DNA of 64,000 bases, taken from the NCBI RefSeq assembly GCF_050947335.1, contig NW_027473531.1:124001-188000 (forward strand), written 5' to 3'. Both the position numbers and the translations under genes were made by a program. This DNA is from Megachile rotundata. Taxonomy: Eukaryota > Arthropoda > Insecta > Hymenoptera > Megachilidae. Shown one piece after another: positions 15,936 through 33,200 of this stretch; positions within the stretch are counted from its first letter, which is position 1; the number at the start of each line of letters is the position of its first letter. A model generated the notes under the pieces. The model was not told where the DNA came from. It searched no databases and saw only the letters and a program-made list of their open reading frames with translations.

Positions 15936-18592
15936 ATCGATAGAACGACAATTACTATACTTATTACTCTTATTATTATCAATCTAACTTACATTACTAG
16001 CCATATTATGCTTAAATGATCGATAGAACGACAATTACTATACATATTACTATTATTATTATAAATCTAACTCATATTATTAGCCATATTATGCTTATAT
16101 GATCGATAGAACGACAATTACTATACTCACTACTCTTATTATTATCAATCTAACTCATATTATTAGACATATTATGCTTATATTATCGATAGAACGACAA
16201 TTACTGTACTTATTACACTCACTATTATCAATCTAACTCATATTATTAACAATATTATGCAGATATGATTGATAGCACGACATTTACTATACTTATTACT
16301 CTTATTATTATCAACATAAACTCATATTATTAGCCATATTATGTTTATATGATCGATAGAACAACAATTACTATTCCTATTATTCTTATTTTTATCAACC
16401 TAACTCATATTATTAGCCATATTATGCTTAAATGATCGATAGAACGACAATTACTATACTTATTACTCTTATTATTATGAATCTAACTCATATTATTAAC
16501 CATATTATGCAGATACGATCGATAGAACTACAATTACTATACTCATTACTCTTATTATTATTAATCTAACTCATATTATTAGCCATATTATGCTTAAATG
16601 ATCGATAGAACGACAATTACTATACTCATTACTCGTATTATTATCAATCTAACTCATATTTTTAGCCGTATTATGCTTATATGATCGATAGAACGACAAT
16701 TACTATACTTATTACTATTATTATTATCAATCTTACTCATATTATTAGCCATATTATGCTTATATGATCGATAGAACGACAATTACTGTACTTATTACTC
16801 TTATTATTATCAATCTAACTCATATTATTAACCATATTATGCTTATATGATCGATAGAACGACAATTACTATACTTATTACTCTTATTATTATCAATCTA
16901 ACTTATATTACTAGCCATATTATGATTAAATGATCGATAGAACGACAATTACTATACTTATTACTCTTATTATTATCAATCTAACTCATATTACCAGCCA
17001 TATTATGCTTAAATGATCGATAGAACGACAATTACTATATTTATTACTCTTATTATTATCAATCTATCTCATATTATTAGCCATATTATGCTTATATGAT
17101 CGATAGAACGACAATTACTGTACTTATTACTCTTATCATTATCGATCTAACTAATATTATTAGCCATATTATGCTTATATTATCGATAGAACGAAAATTA
17201 CTATACTTATTACTCTTATTATTATGAATCTAACTCATATTATTAAGCATATTATGCAGATACGATCGATAGAACTACAATTACTATACTTATTACTCTT
17301 ATTATTATCAATCTAACTCATATTACTAGCCGTATTATGCTTATATGATCGATAGAACGACAATTACTATACCTATTACTCTTATTATTATCAATCTAAC
17401 TTACATTACTAGCCATATTATGCTTAAATGATGGATAGAACGACAATTACTATACATATTACTATTATTATTATAAATCTTACTCATATTATTAGCCATA
17501 TTATGCTTATATGATCGATAGCACGACATTTACTATACTTATTACTCTTATTATTATCAACCTAACTCATATTATTAGCCATATTATGCAGATATGATCG
17601 ATAGAACGACAATTACTATACTTATTACTCTTATTATTATCAATCTAACTCATATTACTAGCCATATTATGCTTAAATGATCGATAGAACGACAATAACT
17701 ATACTTATTACTCTTATTATTATCAATCTAACTCATATTATTAGCCATATTATGCTTATATGATCGATAGAACGACAATTACTATACTTATTACTCTTAT
17801 TATTATCAATCTAACTCATATTATTAACCATATTATGCTTATATGATCGATAGAACGACAATTACTATACTTATTACTATTATTATTATCAATCTTACTC
17901 ATATTATTAGCCATATTATGCTTATATGATCGATAGAACGACAATTACTATACTTATTACTCTTATTATTATCAATCTAACTCATATTATTAACCATATT
18001 ATGCTTATATGATCGATAGAACGACAATTACTATACTTATTACTCTTATTATTATCAATCTAACTTATATTACTAGCCATATTATGATTAAATGATCGAT
18101 AGAACGACAATTACTATACTTATTACTCTTATTATTATCAATCTAACTCATATTACCAGCCATATTATGCTTAAATGATCGATAGAACGACAATTACTAT
18201 ACTTATTACTCTTATTATTATCAATCTATCTCATATTATTAGCCATATTATGCTTATATGATCGATAGAACGACAATTACTGTACTTATTACTCTTATCA
18301 TTATCGATCTAACTAATATTATTAGCCATATTATGCTTATATTATCGATAGAACGACAATTACTGTACTTATTACTGTTATTATTATCAATCTAACTCAT
18401 ATTATTAGCCATATTATGCATATGTGATCGATAGAACGACAATTACTATACTTATTACACTTACTATTATCAATCTAACTCATATTATTAGCCATATTAT
18501 GCATATATGATCGATAGAACGACAATTACTGTACTTATTACTCTTATCATTATCGATCTAACTCATATTATTAGCCATATTATGCTTATATT
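15936..18592. repeat. 32-monomer satellite block, copy 2 of the 2657-bp tandem duplication
   Basis: This is the second copy of the block that starts at 13279. The junction can be placed only within about 20 bases (15936-15956), because the flanking satellite is the same on both sides. The first mismatch after the copy is at 18614. The near-identity against the more divergent neighbouring monomers indicates a recent unequal exchange or replication-based duplication. Confidence 0.85.
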
Positions 18593-21500
18593 ATCGATAG
18601 AACGACAATTACTGTACTTATTACTGTTATTATTATCAATCTAACTCATATTATTAGCCATATTATGCTTATATGATCGATAGAACGACAATTACTATAC
18701 TCACTACTCTTATTATTATCAATCTAACTCATATTTTTAGCCGTATTATGCTTATATGATCGATAGAACGACAATTACTATACTTATTACTATTATTATT
18801 ATCAATCTTACTCATATTATTAGCCATATTATGCTTATATGATCGATAGAACGACAATTACTATACTTATTACTCTTATTATTATCAATCTAACTCATAT
18901 TATTAACATTATTATGCTTATATTATCGATAGAACGAAAATTACTGTACTTATTACTGTTATTATTATCAATTTAACTCATATTATTAGCCATATTATGC
19001 TTAAATGATCGATAGAACGACAATTACTATACTTATTACTATTATTATTATCAATCTAACTCATATTATTCACCATATTATGCAGATATGATCGATAGCA
19101 CGTCATTTACTATACTTATTACTCTTATTATTATCAACCTAACTCATATTATTAGCCATATTATGCAGATATGATCGATAGAACGACAATTACTATACTT
19201 ATTACTCTTACTATTATCAATCTAACTCATATTATTAGCCATATTATGCATATATGATCGATAGAACGACAATAACTATACTTATTACTCTTATTATTAT
19301 CAATCTAACTCATATTATTAGCCATATTATGCTTATATGATCGATAGAACGACAATTACTATACTTATTACTCTTATTATTATCAATCTAACTCATATTA
19401 TTAACCATATTATGCATATATGATCGACAGAACGACAATTACTATACTTATTACTCTTATTATTATGAATCTAACTCATATTATTAACCATATTATGCAG
19501 ATATGACCGTTAGAACTATAATTACTATACTCATTACTCTTATTATTATCAATCTAACTCATATTATTAGCCATATTATGCATATATGATCGATAGAACG
19601 ACAATTACTATACCTATTACACTCACTATTATCAATCTAACTCATGTTATTAACCATATTATGCAGATATGATCGATAGCACGACATTTACTATACTTAT
19701 TACTCTTATTATTATCAATCTAACTCATATTATTAGCCATATTATGCTTAAATGATCGATAGAACGACAATTACTATCCTTACTACTCTTATTATTATCA
19801 ATCAAACTCATATTATTAGCCATATTATGCTTATATGATCGACAGAACGACAATTACTATACTTATTACACTCACTGTTATCAATCTAACTCACATTATT
19901 AACCATATTATGCTAATTTGATCGATAGAACGACAATCACTATACTTATTACCCTTATTATTATCAATCTAACTCATATTATTAGACATATTATGCTTAA
20001 ATGATCGATAAAACGACAATTACTATACTTATTATTCTTATTTTTATCAACCTAACTCATATTATTAACCATATTATGCTTAAATGATCGATAGAACGAC
20101 AATTACTATACTTATTACTCTTATCATTATCGATCTAACTCATGTTATTAACCATATTATGCAGATATGATCGATAGCACGACATTTACTATACTTATTA
20201 CTCTTATTATTATGAATCTAACTCATATTATTAACCATATTATGCAGATACGATCGATAGAACTACAATTACTATACTTATTACTCTTATTATTATCAAT
20301 CTAACTCATATTATTAGCCGTATTATGCTTAAATTATCGATAGAACGACAATTACTATACTTATTACTCTTATTATTATGAATCTAACTCATATTATTAG
20401 CCATATTATGCTTATATGATCGACAGAACGACAATTACTATACTTATTACACACACTGTTATCAATCTAACTCATATTATTAACCATATTATGCTAATTT
20501 GATCGATAGAACGACAATCACTATACTTATTACCCTTATTATTATCAATCTAACTCATATTATTAGCCATATTATGCTTAAATGATCGATAGAACTACAA
20601 TTACTATACTCATTACTCTTATTATTATCAATCTAACTCATATTATTAGCCATATTATGCTTAAATGATCGATAGAACGACAATTACTATACTCATTACT
20701 CGTATTATTATCAATCTAACTCATATTTTTAGCCGTATTATGCTTATATGATCGATAGAACGACAATTACTATACTTATTACTATTATTATTATCAATCT
20801 TACTCATATTATTAGCCATATTATGCTTATATGATCGATAGAACGACAATTACTATACTTATTACTCTTATTATTATCAATCTAACTCATATTATTAACC
20901 ATATTATGCTTATATGATCGATAGAACGACAATTACTATACTTATTACTCTTATTATTATCAATCTAACTTATATTACTAGCCATATTATGATTAAATGA
21001 TCGATAGAACGACAATTACTATACTTATTACTCTTATTATTATCAATCTAACTCATATTACCAGCCATATTATGCTTAAATGATCGATAGAACGACAATT
21101 ACTATACTTATTACTCTTATTATTATCAATCTATCTCATATTATTAGCCATATTATGCTTTAATGATCGATAGAACGACAATTACTGTACTTATTACTCT
21201 TATCATTATCGATCTAACTAATATTATTAGCCATATTATGCTTATATTATCGATAGAACGACAATTACTGTACTTATTACTGTTATTATTATCAATCTAA
21301 CTCATATTATTAGCCATATTATGCATATGTGATCGATAGAACGACAATTACTATACTTATTACACTTGCTATTATCAATCTAACTCATATTATTAGCCAT
21401 ATTATGCATATATGATCGATAGAACGACAATTACTATACTTATTACTCTTATTATTATGAATCTAACTCATATTATTAACCATATTATGCAGATACGATC

Positions 21501-24500
21501 GATAGAACTACAATTACTATACTCATTACTCTTATTATTATCAATCTAACTCATATTATTAGCCATATTATGCTTAAATGATCGATAGAACGACAATTAC
21601 TATACTCATTACTCGTATTATTATCAATCTAACTCATATTTTTAGCCGTATTATGCTTATATGATCGATAGAACGACAATTACTATACTTATTACTATTA
21701 TTATTATCAATCTTACTCATATTATTAGCCATATTATGCTTATATGATCGATAGAACGACAATTACTATACTTATTACTCTTATTATTATCAATCTAACT
21801 CATATTATTAACCATATTATGCTTATATGATCGATAGAACGACAATTACTATACTTATTACTCTTATTATTATCAATCTAACTTATATTACTAGCCATAT
21901 TATGATTAAATGATCGATAGAACGACAATTACTATACTTATTACTCTTATTATTATCAATCTAACTCATATTACCAGCCATATTATGCTTAAATGATCGA
22001 TAGAACGACAATTACTATACTTATTACTCTTATTATTATCAATCTATCTCATATTATTAGCCATATTATGCTTATATGATCGATAGAACGACAATTACTA
22101 TACTCACTACTCTTATTATTATCGATCTAACTCATATTATTAGCCATATTATGCTTATATTATCGATAGAACGACAATTACTGTACTTATTACTGTTATT
22201 ATTATCAATCTAACTCCTATTATTAGCCATATTATGCATATGTGATCGATAGAACGACAATTACTATACTTATTACACTTACTATTATCAATCTAACTCA
22301 TATTATTAGCCATATTATGCATATATGATCGATAGAACGACAATTACTATACTTATTACTCTTATTATTATGAATCTAACTCATATTATTAACCATATTA
22401 TGCAGATACGATCGATAGAACTACAATTACTATACTCATTACTCTTATTATTATCAATCTAACTCATATTATTAACCATATTATGCTTATATGATCGACA
22501 GAACGACAATTACTATACTTATTACTCTTATTATTATCAATCTAACTTATATTACTAGCCATATTATGATTAAATGATCGATAGAACGACAATTACTATA
22601 CTTATTACTCTTATTATTATCAATCTAACTCATATTACCAGCCATATTATGCTTAAATGATCGATAGAACGACAATTACTATACTTATTACTCTTATTAT
22701 TATCAATCTATCTCATATTATTAGCCATATTATGCTTATATGATCGATAGAACGACAATTACTATACTCACTACTCTTATTATTATCGATCTAACTCATA
22801 TTATTAGCCATATTATGCTTATATTATCGATAGAACGACAATTACTGTACTTATTACTGTTATTATTATCAATCTAACTCCTATTATTAGCCATATTATG
22901 CATATGTGATCGATAGAACGACAATTACTATACTTATTACACTTACTATTATCAATCTAACTCATATTATTAGCCATATTATGCTTATATGATCGATAGA
23001 ACGACAATTACTATACTTATTACTCTTATTATTATCAATCTAACTCATATTATTAACCATATTATGCTTATATGATCGATAGAACGACAATTACTATACT
23101 TATTACTCTTATTATTATCAATCTATCTCATATTATTAGCCATATTATGCTTATATGATCGATAGAACGACAATTACTGTACTTATTACTCTTATCATTA
23201 TCGATCTAACTCATATTATTAGCCATATTATGCTTATATTATCGATAGAACGACAATTACTGTACTTATTACTGTTATTATTATCAATCTAACTCATATT
23301 ATTAGCCATATTATGCTTATATGATCGATAGAACGACAATTACTATACTCACTACTCTTATTATTATCAATCTAACTCATATTATTAGACATATTATGCT
23401 TATATTATCGATAGAACGACAATTACTGTACTTATTACACTCACTATTATCAATCTAACTCATATTATTAACAATATTATGCAGATATGATTGATAGCAC
23501 GACATTTACTATACTTATTACTCTTATTATTATCAACATAAACTCATATTATTAGCCATATTATGTTTATATGATCGATAGAACAACAATTACTATTCTT
23601 ATTATTCTTATTTTTATCAACCTAACTCATATTATTAGCCATATTATGCTTAAATGATCGATAGAACGACAATTACTATACTTATTACTCTTATTATTAT
23701 GAATCTAACTCATATTATTAACCATATTATGCAGATACGATCGATAGAACTACAATTACTATACTCATTACTCTTATTATTATCAATCTAACTCATATTA
23801 TTAGCCATATTATGCTTAAATGATCGATAGAACGACAATTACTATACTCATTACTCGTATTATTATCAATCTAACTCATATTTTTAGCCGTATTATGCTT
23901 ATATGATCGATAGAACGACAATTACTATACTTATTACTATTATTATTATCAATCTTACTCATATTATTAGCCATATTATGCTTATATGATCGATAGAACG
24001 ACAATTACTATACTTATTACTCTTATTATTATCAATCTAACTCATATTATTAACCATATTATGCTTATATGATCGATAGAACGACAATTACTATACTTAT
24101 TACTCTTATTATTATCAATCTAACTTATATTACTAGCCATATTATGATTAAATGATCGATAGAACGACAATTACTATACTTATTACTCTTATTATTATCA
24201 ATCTAACTCATATTACCAGCCATATTATGCTTAAATGATCGATAGAACGACAATTACTATACTTATTACTCTTATTATTATCAATCTATCTCATATTATT
24301 AGCCATATTATGCTTATATGATCGATAGAACGACAATTACTGTACTTATTACTCTTATCATTATCGATCTAACTAATATTATTAGCCATATTATGCTTAT
24401 ATTATCGATAGAACGACAATTACTGTACTTATTACTGTTATTATTATCAATCTAACTCATATTATTAGCCATATTATGCATATGTGATCGATAGAACGAC

Positions 24501-24911
24501 AATTACTATACTTATTACACTTACTATTATCAATCTAACTCATATTATTAGCCATATTATGCATATATGATCGATAGAACGACAATTACTGTACTTATTA
24601 CTCTTATCATTATCGATCTAACTCATATTATTAGCCATATTATGCTTATATTATCGATAGAACGACAATTACTGTACTTATTACTGTTATTATTATCAAT
24701 CTAACTCATATTATTAGCCATATTATGCTTATATGATCGATAGAACGACAATTACTATACTCACTACTCTTATTATTATCAATCTAACTCATATTATTAG
24801 ACATATTATGCTTATATTATCGATAGAACGACAATTACTGTACTTATTACACTCACTATTATCAATCTAACTCATATTATTAACAATATTATGCAGATAT
24901 GATTGATAGCA

Positions 24912-27236
24912 CGACATTTACTATACTTATTACTCTTATTATTATCAACATAAACTCATATTATTAGCCATATTATGTTTATATGATCGATAGAACAACA
25001 ATTACTATACTTATTATTCTTATTTTTATCAACCTAACTCATATTATTAGCCATATTATGCTTAAATGATCGATAGAACGACAATTACTATACTTATTAC
25101 TCTTATTATTATGAATCTAACTCATATTATTAACCATATTATGCAGATACGATCGATAGAACTACAATTACTATACTCATTACTCTTATTATTATCAATC
25201 TAACTCATATTATTAGCCATATTATGCTTAAATGATCGATAGAACGACAATTACTATACTCATTACTCGTATTATTATCAATCTAACTCATATTTTTAGC
25301 CGTATTATGCTTATATGATCGATAGAACGACAATTACTATACTTATTACTATTATTATTATCAATCTTACTCATATTATTAGCCATATTATGCTTATATG
25401 ATCGATAGAACGACAATTACTATACTTATTACTCTTATTATTATCAATCTAACTCATATTATTAACATTATTATGCTTATATTATCGATAGAACGACAAT
25501 TACTGTACTTATTACTGTTATTATTATCAATTTAACTCATATTATTAGCCATATTATGCTTAAATGATCGATAGAACGACAATTACTATACTTATTACTA
25601 TTATTATTATCAATCTAACTCATATTATTCACCATATTATGCAGATATGATCGATAGCACGACATTTACTATACTTATTACTCTTATTATTATCAACCTA
25701 ACTCATATTATTAGCCATATTATGCTTATATTATCGATAGAACTACAATTAATGTACTTATTGCTGTTGTTATTATCAATCTAACTCATATTATTAGTCA
25801 TATTATGCATATATGATCGATAGAACGACAATTACTATACTTATTACACCTACTATTATCAATCTAACTCATATTATTAGCCATATTATGCTTATATGAT
25901 CGATAGAACGACAATTACTATACTCACTACTCTTACTATTATCAACCTAACTCATATTATTAGCCATATTATGCTTAAATGATCGATAGAACGACAATTA
26001 CTATACTTATTACTCTTATTATTATGAATCTAACTCATATTATTAAGCATATTATGCAGATACGATCGATAGAACTACAATTACTATACTTATTACTCTT
26101 CTTATTATCAATCTAACTCATATTATTAGCCGTATTATGCTTAAATGATCGATAGAACGAAAATTACTATACTTATTACTCTTATTATTATGAATCTAAC
26201 TCATAATATTAAGCATATTATGCAGATACGATCGATAGAACTACAATTACTATACTTATTACTCTTATTATTATCAATCTAACTCATATTACTAGCCGTA
26301 TTATGCTTATATGATCGATAGAACGACAATTACTATACTTATTACTCTTATTATTATCAATCTAACTTACATTACTAGCCATATTATGCTTAAATGATCG
26401 ATAGAACGTCAATTACTATACATATTACTATTATTATTATAAATCTTACTCATATTATTAGCCATATTATGCTTATATGATCGATAGCACGACATTTACT
26501 ATACTTATTACTCTTATTATTATCAACCTAACTCATATTATTAGCCATATTATGCAGATATGATCGATAGAACGACAATTACTATACTTATTACTCTTAT
26601 TATTATCAATCTAACTCATATTACTAGCCATATTATGCTTAAATGATCGATAGAACGACAATAACTATACTTATTACTCTTATTATTATCAATCTAACTC
26701 ATATTATTAGCCATATTATGCTTATATGATCGATAGAACGACAATTACTATACTTATTACTCTTATTATTATCAATCTAACTCATATTATTAACCATATT
26801 ATGCTTATATGATCGATAGAACGACAATTACTATACTTATTACTCTTATTATTATCAATCTATCTCATATTATTAGCCATATTATGCTTATATGATCGAT
26901 AGAACGACAATTACTGTACTTATTACTCTTATCATTATCGATCTAACTCATATTATTAGCCATATTATGCTTATATTATCGATAGAACGACAATTACTGT
27001 ACTTATTACTGTTATTATTATCAATCTAACTCATATTATTAGCCATATTATGCTTATATGATCGATAGAACGACAATTACTATACTCACTACTCTTATTA
27101 TTATCAATCTAACTCATATTATTAGACATATTATGCTTATATTATCGATAGAACGACAATTACTGTACTTATTACACTCACTATTATCAATCTAACTCAT
27201 ATTATTAACAATATTATGCAGATATGATTGATAGCA
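24912..27236. repeat. 28-monomer higher-order block, copy at 24.9 kb
   Basis: This is the counterpart of the block at 9884, with the same 2325-bp length between 84-bp monomers and the same order of marker monomers. The two copies are not adjacent: about 12.7 kb of other satellite separates them. A partial version of the same run ends at the 84-bp monomer at 4983 and begins near 3215. Confidence 0.8.
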
Positions 27237-30200
27237 CGACATTTACTATACTTATTACTCTTATTATTATCAACATAAACTCATATTATTAGCCATATTA
27301 TGTTTATATGATCGATAGAACAACAATTACTATACTTATTATTCTTATTTTTATCAACCTAACTCATATTATTAGCCATATTATGCTTAAATGATCGATA
27401 GAACGACAATTACTATACTTATTACTCTTATTATTATGAATCTAACTCATATTATTAACCATATTATGCAGATACGATCGATAGAACTACAATTACTATA
27501 CTCATTACTCTTCTTATTATCAATCCAACTCATATTATTAGCCATATTATGCTTAAATGATCGATAGAACGACAATTACTATACTCATTACTCGTATTAT
27601 TATCAATCTAACTCATATTTTTAGCCGTATTATGCTTATATGATCGATAGAACGACAATTACTATACTTATTACTATTATTATTATCAATCTTACTCATA
27701 TTATTAGCCATATTATGCTTATATGATCGATAGAACGACAATTACTATACTTATTACTCTTGTTATTATCAATCTAACTCATATTATTAACCATATTATG
27801 CTTATATGATCGATAGAACGACAATTACTATACTTATTACTCTTATTATTATCAATCTAACTTATATTACTAGCCATATTATGATTAAATGATCGATAGA
27901 ACGACAATTACTATACTTATTACTCTTATTATTATCAATCTAACTCATATTATCAGCCATATTATGCTTATACGATCGATAGAACAACAATTACTATACT
28001 TATTACTCTTATTATTATCAATCTAACTCATATTACCAGCCATATTATGCTTAAATGATCGATAGAACGACAATTACTATACTTATTACTCTTATTATTA
28101 TCAATCTAACTCATATTATTAGCCGTATTATGCTTAAATGATCGATAGAACGAAAATTACTATACTTATTACTCTTATTATTATGAATCTAACTCATATT
28201 ATTAAGCATATTATGCAGATACGATCGATAGAACTACAATTACTATACTTATTACTCTTATTATTATCAATCTAACTCATATTACTAGCCGTATTATGCT
28301 TATATGATCGATAGAACGACAATTACTATACTTATTACTCTTATTATTATCAATCTAACTTACATTACTAGCCATATTATGCTTAAATGATCGATAGAAC
28401 GACAATTACTATACATATTACTATTATTATTATAAATCTTACTCATATTATTAGCCATATTATGCTTATATGATCGATAGCAAGACATTTACTATACTTA
28501 TTACTCTTATTATTATCAATCTAACTCATATTATTAACCATATTATGCTTATATGATCGATAGAACGACAATTACTATACTTATTACTCTTATTATTATC
28601 AATCTATCTCATATTATTAGCCATATTATGCTTATATGATCGATAGAACGACAATTACTGTACTTATTACTCTTATCATTATCGATCCAACTCATATTAT
28701 TAGCCATATTATGCTTATATTATCGATAGAACGACAATTACTGTACTTATTACTGTTATTATTATCAATCTAACTCATATTATTAGCCATATTATGCTTA
28801 TATGATCGATAGAACGACAATTACTATACTCACTACTCTTATTATTATCAATCTAACTCATATTATTAGACATATTATGCTTATATTATCGATAGAACGA
28901 CAATTACTGTACTTATTACACTCACTATTATCAATCTAACTCATATTATTAACAATATTATGCAGATATGATTGATAGCACGACATTTACTATACTTATT
29001 ACTCTTATTATTATCAACATAAACTCATATTATTAGCCATATTATGTTTATATGATCGATAGAACAACAATTACTATTCTTATTATTCTTATTTTTATCA
29101 ACCTAACTCATATTATTAGCCATATTATGCTTATATGATCGATAGAACGACAATTACTATACTTATTACTCTTATTATTATGAATCTAACTCATATTATT
29201 AACCATATTATGCAGATACGATCGATAGAACTACAATTACTATACTCATTACTCTTATTATTATCAATCTAACTCATATTATTAGCCATATTATGCTTAA
29301 ATGATCGATAGAACGACAATTACTATACTCATTACTCGTATTATTATCAATCTAACTCATATTTTTAGCCGTATTATGCTTATATGATCGATAGAACGAC
29401 AATTACTATACTTATTACTATTATTATTATCAATCTTACTCATATTATTAGCCATATTATGCTTATATGATCGATAGAACGACAATTACTATACTTATTA
29501 CTCTTATTATTATCAATCTAACTCATATTATTAACCATATTATGCATATATGATCGATAGAACGACAATTACTATACTTATTACACTTACTATTATCAAT
29601 CTAACTCATATTATTAGCCATATTATGCATATATGATCGATAGAACGACAATTACTGTACTTATTACTCTTATCATTATCGATCTAACTCATATTATTAG
29701 CCATATTATGCTTATATTATCGATAGAACGACAATTACTGTACTTATTACTGTTATTATTATCAATCTAACTCATATTATTAGCCATATTATGCTTAAAT
29801 GATCGATAGAACGACAATTACTATACATATTACTATTATTATTATAAATCTTACTCATATTATTAGCCATATTATGCTTATATGATCGATAGAACGACAA
29901 TTACTGTACTTATTACTCTTATCATTATCGATCTAACTAATATTATTAGCCATATTATGCTTATATTATCGATAGAACGACAATTACTGTACTTATTACT
30001 GTTATTATTATCAATCTAACTCATATTATTAGCCATATTATGCATATGTGATCGATAGAACGACAATTACTATACTTATTACACTTACTATTATCAATCT
30101 AACTCATATTATTAGCCATATTATGCATATATGATCGATAGAACGACAATTACTGTACTTATTACTCTTATCATTATCGATCTAACTCATATTATTAGCC

Positions 30201-33200
30201 ATATTATGCTTATATTATCGATCTAACGACAATTACTGTACTTATTACTGTTATTATTATCAATCTAACTCATATTATTAGCCATATTATGCTTATATGA
30301 TCGATAGAACGACAATTACTATACTCACTACTCTTATTATTATCAATCTAACTCATATTATTAGACATATTATGCTTATATTATCGATAGAACGACAATT
30401 ACTGTACTTATTACTGTTATTATTATCAATCTAACTCATATTATTAGCCATATTATGCTTATATGATCGATAGAACGACAATTACTATACTCACTACTCT
30501 TATTATTATCAATCTAACTCATATTATTAGACATATTATGCTTATATTATCGATAGAACGACAATTACTGTACTTATTACACTCACTATTATCAATCTAA
30601 CTCATATTATTAACAATATTATGCAGATATGATTGATAGCACGACATTTACTATACTTATTACTCTTATTATTATCAACATAAACTCATATTATTAGCCA
30701 TATTATGTTTATATGATCGATAGAACAACAATTACTATACTTATTATTCTTATTTTTATCAACCTAACTCATATTATTAGCCATATTATGCTTAAATGAT
30801 CGATAGAACGACAATTACTATACTTATTACTATTATTATTATCAATCTTACTCATATTATTAGCCATATTATGCTTATATGATCGATAGAACGACAATTA
30901 CTATACTTATTACTCTTGTTATTATCAATCTAACTCATATTATTAACCATATTATGCTTATATGATCGATAGAACGACAATTACTATACTTATTACTCTT
31001 ATTATTATCAATCTAACTTATATTACTAGCCATATTATGATTAAATGGTCGATAGAACGACAATTACTATACTTATTACTCTTATTATTATCAATCTAAC
31101 TCATATTATCAGCCATATTATGCTTATACGATCGATAGAACGACAATTACTATACTTATTACTCTTATTATTATCAATCTAACTCATATTACCAGCCATA
31201 TTCTGCTTAAATGATCGATAGAACGACAATTACTATACTTATTACTCTTATTATTATCAATCTAACTCATATTATTAGCCGTATTATGCTTAAATGATCG
31301 ATAGAACGAAAATTACTATACTTATTACTCTTATTATTATGAATCTAACTCATATTATTAAGCATATTATGCAGATACGATCGATAGAACTACAATTACT
31401 ATACTTATTACTCTTATTATTATCAATCTAACTCATATTACTAGCCGTATTATGCTTATATGATCGATAGAACGACAATTACTATACTTATTACTCTTAT
31501 TATTATCAATCTAACTTACATTACTAGCCATATTATGCTTAAATGATCGATAGAACGACAATTACTATACATATTACTATTATTATTATAAATCCTACTC
31601 ATATTATTAGCCATATTATGCTTATATGATCGATAGCAAGACATTTACTATACTTATTACTCTTATTATTATCAACCTAACTCATATTATTAGCCATATT
31701 ATGCAGATATGATCGATAGAACGACAATTACTATACTTATTACTCTTATTATTATCAATCTAACTCATATTACTAGCCATATTATGCTTAAATGATCGAT
31801 AGAACGACAATTACTATACTTATTACTCTTATTATTATCAATCTAACTCATATTATTAGCCATATTATGCTTATATGATCGATAGAACGACAATTACTAT
31901 ACTTATTACTCTTATTATTATCAATCTAACTCATATTATTAACCATATTATGCTTATATGATCGATAGAACGACAATTACTATACTTATTACTCTTATTA
32001 TTATCAATCTATCTCATATTATTAGCCATATTATGCTTATATGATCGATAGAACGACAATTACTGTACTTATTACTCTTATCATTATCGATCTAACTCAT
32101 ATTATTAGCCATATTATGCTTATATTATCGATAGAACGACAATTACTGTACTTATTACTGTTATTATTATCAATCTAACTCATATTATTAGCCATATTAT
32201 GCTTATATGATCGATAGAACGACAATTACTATACTCACTACTCTTATTATTATCAATCTAACTCATATTATTAGACATATTATGCTTATATTATCGATAG
32301 AACGACAATTACTGTACTTATTACACTCACTATTATCAATCTAACTCATATTATTAACAATATTATGCAGATATGATTGATAGCACGACATTTACTATAC
32401 TTATTACTCTTATTATTATCAACATAAACTCATATTATTAGCCATATTATGTTTATATGATCGATAGAACAACAATTACTATTCTTATTATTCTTATTTT
32501 TATCAACCTAACTCATATTATTAGCCATATTATGCTTATATGATCGATAGAACGACAATTACTATACTTATTACTCTTATTATTATGAATCTAACTCATA
32601 TTATTAACCATATTATGCAGATACGATCGATAGAACTACAATTACTATACTCATTACTCTTATTATTATCAATCTAACTCATATTATTAGCCATATTATG
32701 CTTAAATGATCGATAGAACGACAATTACTATACTCATTACTCGTATTATTATCAATCTAACTCATATTTTTAGCCGTATTATGCTTATATGATCGATAGA
32801 ACGACAATTACTATACTTATTACTATTATTATTATCAATCTTACTCATATTATTAGCCATATTATGCTTATATGATCGATAGAACGACAATTACTATACT
32901 TATTACTCTTATTATTATCAATCTAACTCATATTATTAACCATATTATGCTTATATGATCGATAGAACGACAATTACTATACTTATTACTCTTATTATTA
33001 TCAATCTAACTTATATTACTAGCCATATTATGATTAAATGATCGATGGAACGACAATTACTATACTTATTACTCTTATTATTATCAATCTAACTCATATT
33101 ACCAGCCATATTATGCTTAAATGATCGATAGAACGACAATTACTATACTTATTACTCTTATTATTATCAATCTATCTCATATTATTAGCCATATTATGCT

